The position numbers were made by a program, and so were the translations under genes. Of a stretch of 64,000 nt of DNA, positions 61,501 through 64,000 are shown piece after piece. Under the pieces are notes generated by a model. That model made no database searches, was not told where the DNA came from, and saw only the letters and a list, made by a program, of their open reading frames with translations. The stretch's first letter is position 1. Each line of letters starts with the position of its first letter. The DNA is from Bacteroidota bacterium (lineage in GTDB: Bacteria; Bacteroidota; JABWAT01). The stretch spans positions 123,230 through 187,229 of the forward strand of contig JAKLJL010000007.1 in NCBI GenBank assembly GCA_023151185.1, written 5' to 3'.

Positions 61501-62208
61501 TCAAAGTGCGGGAAGTGATTTTTTTTCCTCCGTACCGGACCTGAATCCCCTGAGGATCAGATATCCGGCCAGCGTCATTTCATACCCCGCAATCGGGACG
61601 GCCAGAAGAATTCCGGCAGGGGAAATCTGCTCAATGATTCCATAAAGTTCCAGCAGGGCTGCTACCAGGATAAGGCCTGCAGCCAGCAGCCCAAACACTG
61701 CCAGCTTTTGCGGAACCAGTCCCGATTTCAGAAACCCAAAACTGTACACACCCGTATTGATACCCAGCATAAAATTGGGGCCCAGAATAAACGTCCAGGT
61801 TTTCAGACTCAGAAAGGCAGCGGCAACACCGGCCGTTTCCGTCTGCATTCCCAACTGCTGAATCTGACCCAGTGAAAGCAGCACCAGAACCCCGGTTAAT
61901 CCAATCAGAATAAACACAACTTCCAGCAGCCTGAAGCTGATATAAGCCAGTCCGAGACTTTCATGATACCGTTTCAGGTAAGGATACATCATCACAGCAG
62001 TTCCTGCCGCCGACACGGCCAGAATCAGTTCAAAAATCACTCCGGTCATGACCGAAGAAAAAATGGCCCCGGTTGGAATCCGGGCCGGATCTGCCTTCAG
62101 CACCGGATCGTACAAAATCAATCCGGCGATGGAAAAAACGGCTGCAGAAATAAAAAAGACACCGGTCAGGACGGAATCGGTGCGCAGTTGGCTGGGGTGA
62201 GTTTTCAT
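61501..62208 (-). CDS. DUF4386 membrane protein
   Basis: 235 residues with about six to seven helices (SVLTGVFFISAAVFSIAGLI, VIFELILAVSAAGTAVMMY, LLEVVFILIGLTGVLVLLSL, LAVFGLLAAGLILVAALLEL) and the conserved segment LGPNFMLGINTGVYSFGFLKSG split around GINT. Matches DUF4386, function unknown. Such genes are often next to a regulator; here a Crp/Fnr gene is divergent. Confidence 0.88.
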   Translation of the reverse strand: MKTHPSQLRTDSVLTGVFFISAAVFSIAGLILYDPVLKADPARIPTGAIFSSVMTGVIFELILAVSAAGTAVMMYPYLKRYHESLGLAYISFRLLEVVFILIGLTGVLVLLSLGQIQQLGMQTETAGVAAAFLSLKTWTFILGPNFMLGINTGVYSFGFLKSGLVPQKLAVFGLLAAGLILVAALLELYGIIEQISPAGILLAVPIAGYEMTLAGYLILRGFRSGTEEKKSLPAL

Positions 62209-62267
62209 CTAGGCTCCTTTCGTTTGGTTAATTTCCCGAAGGTACCGGGATGCCTGTTCAAAAAACT

Positions 62268-62281
62268 TTACCTTGGTTAAG
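62268..62281. promoter_or_regulatory. candidate operator 1 at the Crp/Fnr locus
   Basis: Minus-strand CTTAACCAAGGTAA, near-copy of CTTAACTAAGGTTAA upstream of the barrel gene, in the divergent DUF4386-regulator gap. Confidence 0.35.
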
Positions 62282-62331
62282 AAATCAGGGACTGGGCCCG
62301 GATCCGGAGAAATAATCTGGCGGTTACGTCG

Positions 62332-62339
62332 TATTTTTG
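62332..62339 (+). promoter_or_regulatory. candidate -7 box of the Crp/Fnr gene
   Basis: TATTTTTG matches TAnnTTTG, 37 bases before the ATG. No clear -33 element. Confidence 0.4.
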
Positions 62340-62376
62340 CCACAGTAAATCACCTAATTCCCGGAGCCGGCCTGCC

Positions 62377-62952
62377 ATGGATGATGCCATCATCACGTTC
62401 ATTTCTTCCTATATTGACCTGACCCCGGATGAAAAATCGGTCATTCAGGCTCAGAATATCATCAAAACGTACCCGAAAGGAACGGTTTTACTGGCTCACG
62501 GAGATCTGGCACAGGATTGTTTTTTCATCCTCAAAGGTTGTGTGAGGAGGTATTACATTGTGGACGGCGATGAACGGACAACCGAGTTTTTTACTGAAAA
62601 TCAGGGAATCACTCCGGTCAGCTATCTCACGAAACAACCCTCCGACTATTACCTGTCCTGCCTCGAACCGTGTGTAATTGCCCTCGGTTCGGATGAACGG
62701 AATCAGCTTCTGCTCGAAAAAGTCCCGAAACTGGCCCGGTTAATCGCTCAAATGAGTACGGAACTCCTGGTTAAAAGTCAGATCACCAGTGATAACTTTA
62801 AAAATATGAATCCAGAAAACCGGTATCTCCATTTGCTGGAAACCCGGCCTGATCTGGTTGCCCGGATTCCCCTTCAGCACATTGCGACCTTTCTTGGAAT
62901 GACTCCGGTATCGCTGAGCCGGCTCAGGAAACGGATTACCCTGAAGCGGTAG
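62377..62952 (+). CDS. Crp/Fnr-family regulator
   Basis: 191 residues. N-terminal cyclic-nucleotide-binding-type barrel (IIKTYPKGTVLLAHGDLAQD, CFFILKGCVRRYYIVDGDER, TTEFFTENQGITPVSYLTKQ), a dimer helix, and a C-terminal helix-turn-helix (HIATFLGMTPVSLSRLRKRI). The family in FCB bacteria usually does not bind cAMP. No Fe-S cysteine cluster of the Fnr kind is seen. Divergent from DUF4386; operator-like sites flank it on both sides. Confidence 0.92.
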   Translation: MDDAIITFISSYIDLTPDEKSVIQAQNIIKTYPKGTVLLAHGDLAQDCFFILKGCVRRYYIVDGDERTTEFFTENQGITPVSYLTKQPSDYYLSCLEPCVIALGSDERNQLLLEKVPKLARLIAQMSTELLVKSQITSDNFKNMNPENRYLHLLETRPDLVARIPLQHIATFLGMTPVSLSRLRKRITLKR

Positions 62953-62983
62953 CTGTCAAAATCCGGTTACCTGACGCGATTAC

Positions 62984-62997
62984 TTAACTAAGGTTAA
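62984..62997. promoter_or_regulatory. candidate operator 2 at the Crp/Fnr locus
   Basis: TTAACTAAGGTTAA, perfect 5-bp arms around 4 bases, 22 bases upstream of the -7 box of the barrel gene. Similar to 62268-62281. Confidence 0.4.
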
Positions 62998-63019
62998 CTT
63001 TTTTTCCTGAAAATTCCGG

Positions 63020-63027
63020 TAGTTTTG
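63020..63027 (+). promoter_or_regulatory. candidate -7 box of the outer-membrane protein gene
   Basis: TAGTTTTG matches TAnnTTTG, 79 bases before the ATG. Confidence 0.4.
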
Positions 63028-63106
63028 CCAAAACCAGCCTGCTTTTGGTGCCTCCTGCACCGAATCCCCGCAGGAGGGTCACAAATCAACTAAAACGGAG
63101 TTTTTC

Positions 63107-63712
63107 ATGATAGTTTCATCCCCAACTGCTTTTACCCTGATCCGCGTCAGAACTTTGATGGCGGCCGTCCTTTTACCGGTTTTCTTTTCAACAGTTCAGG
63201 CACAGGACCCCGGCCAATCCTGCCCGGCTTTTCTCTCCGGGAAGGAAATTGAAGTTCAGGTTCCCTGCTTTTTTGAAAAAGGCTACCATCTTTCGGTTGG
63301 ACACCGGTCCGGGGATTTCCGGTTCCGGGTTGAAGTTCAAAGCAGCGGAGACTTTGATTTCGGTCAGTTCGGAGTTGAAAACCGGAATTCCGGGTTTGAA
63401 CGGAAACTGACGACCCTTTCGGGCGGGGTAATGGCCGATTATTTTCTCTGGAAAGGAGCCTTTCTTTCCGCGTCTCTGGAAAGCAGAAACTGGACTATCC
63501 GTGAAAGTCAATCCGGACAGAAAAAGGACATCCGGACTTTCGATTTTGGTATCGGAGCCGGTTATTTCTGGCAACCCTTCAGTCATCTTTTTTTCCAGGC
63601 AGCAGCCTCAGCAAATTTCCGGAAAAGCCAGAAGGAGTCGTTTCTCTATTCTGAACACCGGATCAGCACGGTTGACATCCTGCCCATGCTGCGGGTTGGA
63701 TATAAGTTTTGA
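63107..63712 (+). CDS. small outer-membrane beta-barrel protein
   Basis: 201 residues. Signal peptide ends near LLPVFFSTVQAQ. Mature part is made of alternating strands (YHLSVGHRSGDFRFRVEVQS, FERKLTTLSGGVMADYFLWK, FLSASLESRNWTIRES, LFFQAAASANFRKSQ) and ends in VGYKF with a terminal Phe, the outer-membrane insertion signal. The length suits an eight-stranded barrel. Two cysteines (CPAF, VPCFF) near the mature start may form a disulfide. GGAG precedes the ATG. Confidence 0.8.
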   Translation: MIVSSPTAFTLIRVRTLMAAVLLPVFFSTVQAQDPGQSCPAFLSGKEIEVQVPCFFEKGYHLSVGHRSGDFRFRVEVQSSGDFDFGQFGVENRNSGFERKLTTLSGGVMADYFLWKGAFLSASLESRNWTIRESQSGQKKDIRTFDFGIGAGYFWQPFSHLFFQAAASANFRKSQKESFLYSEHRISTVDILPMLRVGYKF

Positions 63713-63875
63713 CAGGAGCCAGAAGACAGAAATCAGCATTTAATACATCGTTTCCTTCGGTGAACGGATTTAAAACTCTCCTCCATTTCCAAAGTTATTC
63801 ATCCGGCTGCCGACGGAGAGGGGCCGGGGGTGGTTTTCCTGCTTCCTGACTTCCGTCACCGTGCTTTGACTAAAA

Positions 63876-64000
63876 TCCGGACACTGAGGGTCCCGAAGTG
63901 TCCGGATACTTTCATGTGGCTTCGAGCGGTTCCTGCCCTTCGACCCAGCTCAGGGACCAAGCCTGCCGAAGGACAGCCACCAGAACCACCTACTGCCTAC
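63876..64000. repeat. dispersed palindromic repeat, copy 3, cut by window end
   Basis: TCCGGACACT/AGTGTCCGGA again perfect (63876-63885 and 63897-63906), then an inserted CCCTTCGACCCAGCTCAGGG ... GCCTGCCGAAGG segment and the CCACCAGAACCACCTACTGC tail. No gene between 63713 and the end. Confidence 0.75.

Overview
The window looks like a chromosomal segment of a Gram-negative bacterium from the FCB (Bacteroidota/Ignavibacteriota-like) assemblage. Four large secreted proteins end in a C-terminal 'YPNPFNP..' sorting domain of the type IX secretion kind. Lipobox proteins, a TolC channel and outer-membrane barrels indicate a second membrane. Several genes have a TAnnTTTG -7 promoter box of the Bacteroidota type. 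The YPNPFNP variant and the moderately GC-rich, CCGG-rich base use suggest a lineage outside classical Bacteroidota; this is inference. No rRNA, tRNA or CRISPR array was recognised.

Layout. 1-9.7 kb is housekeeping: a LacI-family regulator cut by the window edge, mnmA with a coupled small membrane protein, ettA, an erythromycin-esterase-like lipoprotein, an ABC-2 exporter, and a tightly overlapping operon of a hypothetical gene, folB, folK, a deoxynucleoside kinase and a 53-residue membrane protein. 9.7-17.2 kb holds a glucoamylase-like secreted enzyme, mutL with its promoter, a sorting-domain protein and an MsbA-like ABC exporter. 17.2-26.8 kb (minus strand) is an envelope and signalling block: a lipoprotein and a large carboxypeptidase-regulatory-repeat secreted protein, then a four-gene operon coding for a BP74-like lipoprotein, a CHASE2-sigma54 activator, a predicted outer-membrane barrel fused to a transglutaminase-like domain, and a FecR-like periplasmic protein. 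This operon is the best candidate for an undescribed system.

About 27.3-39.1 kb is an AT-rich island unlike its surroundings. It has two cassette-like modules. The first is a C-R-M type II restriction-modification operon bracketed by 15-bp inverted repeats, with a cluster of stem-loops at its outer edge. The second is a TetR-controlled RND efflux operon bracketed by 53-bp direct repeats whose outer stems differ but still pair. Its distal DsrE-like gene carries a one-base frameshift in an A run.

39.6-46.5 kb contains a propeller-type histidine kinase, its NarL-type response regulator, and a secreted alpha-amylase whose upstream region has a near-perfect CRP-like dyad and a LacI-like dyad. 46.9-57.9 kb carries small lipoproteins, a TonB-C-domain protein with an orphan sorting-domain fragment behind it, a 969-residue secreted protein, a free-standing 101-residue sorting domain gene and a 1948-residue four-module beta-helix protein. 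58.3-60.1 kb is repeat-rich and non-coding: 2.4 tandem copies of a ~0.5-kb unit and dispersed palindromes. The window ends with a lipoprotein, a GH16-like protein lacking one active-site Asp, a DUF4386 membrane protein, a Crp/Fnr regulator and a small outer-membrane barrel.
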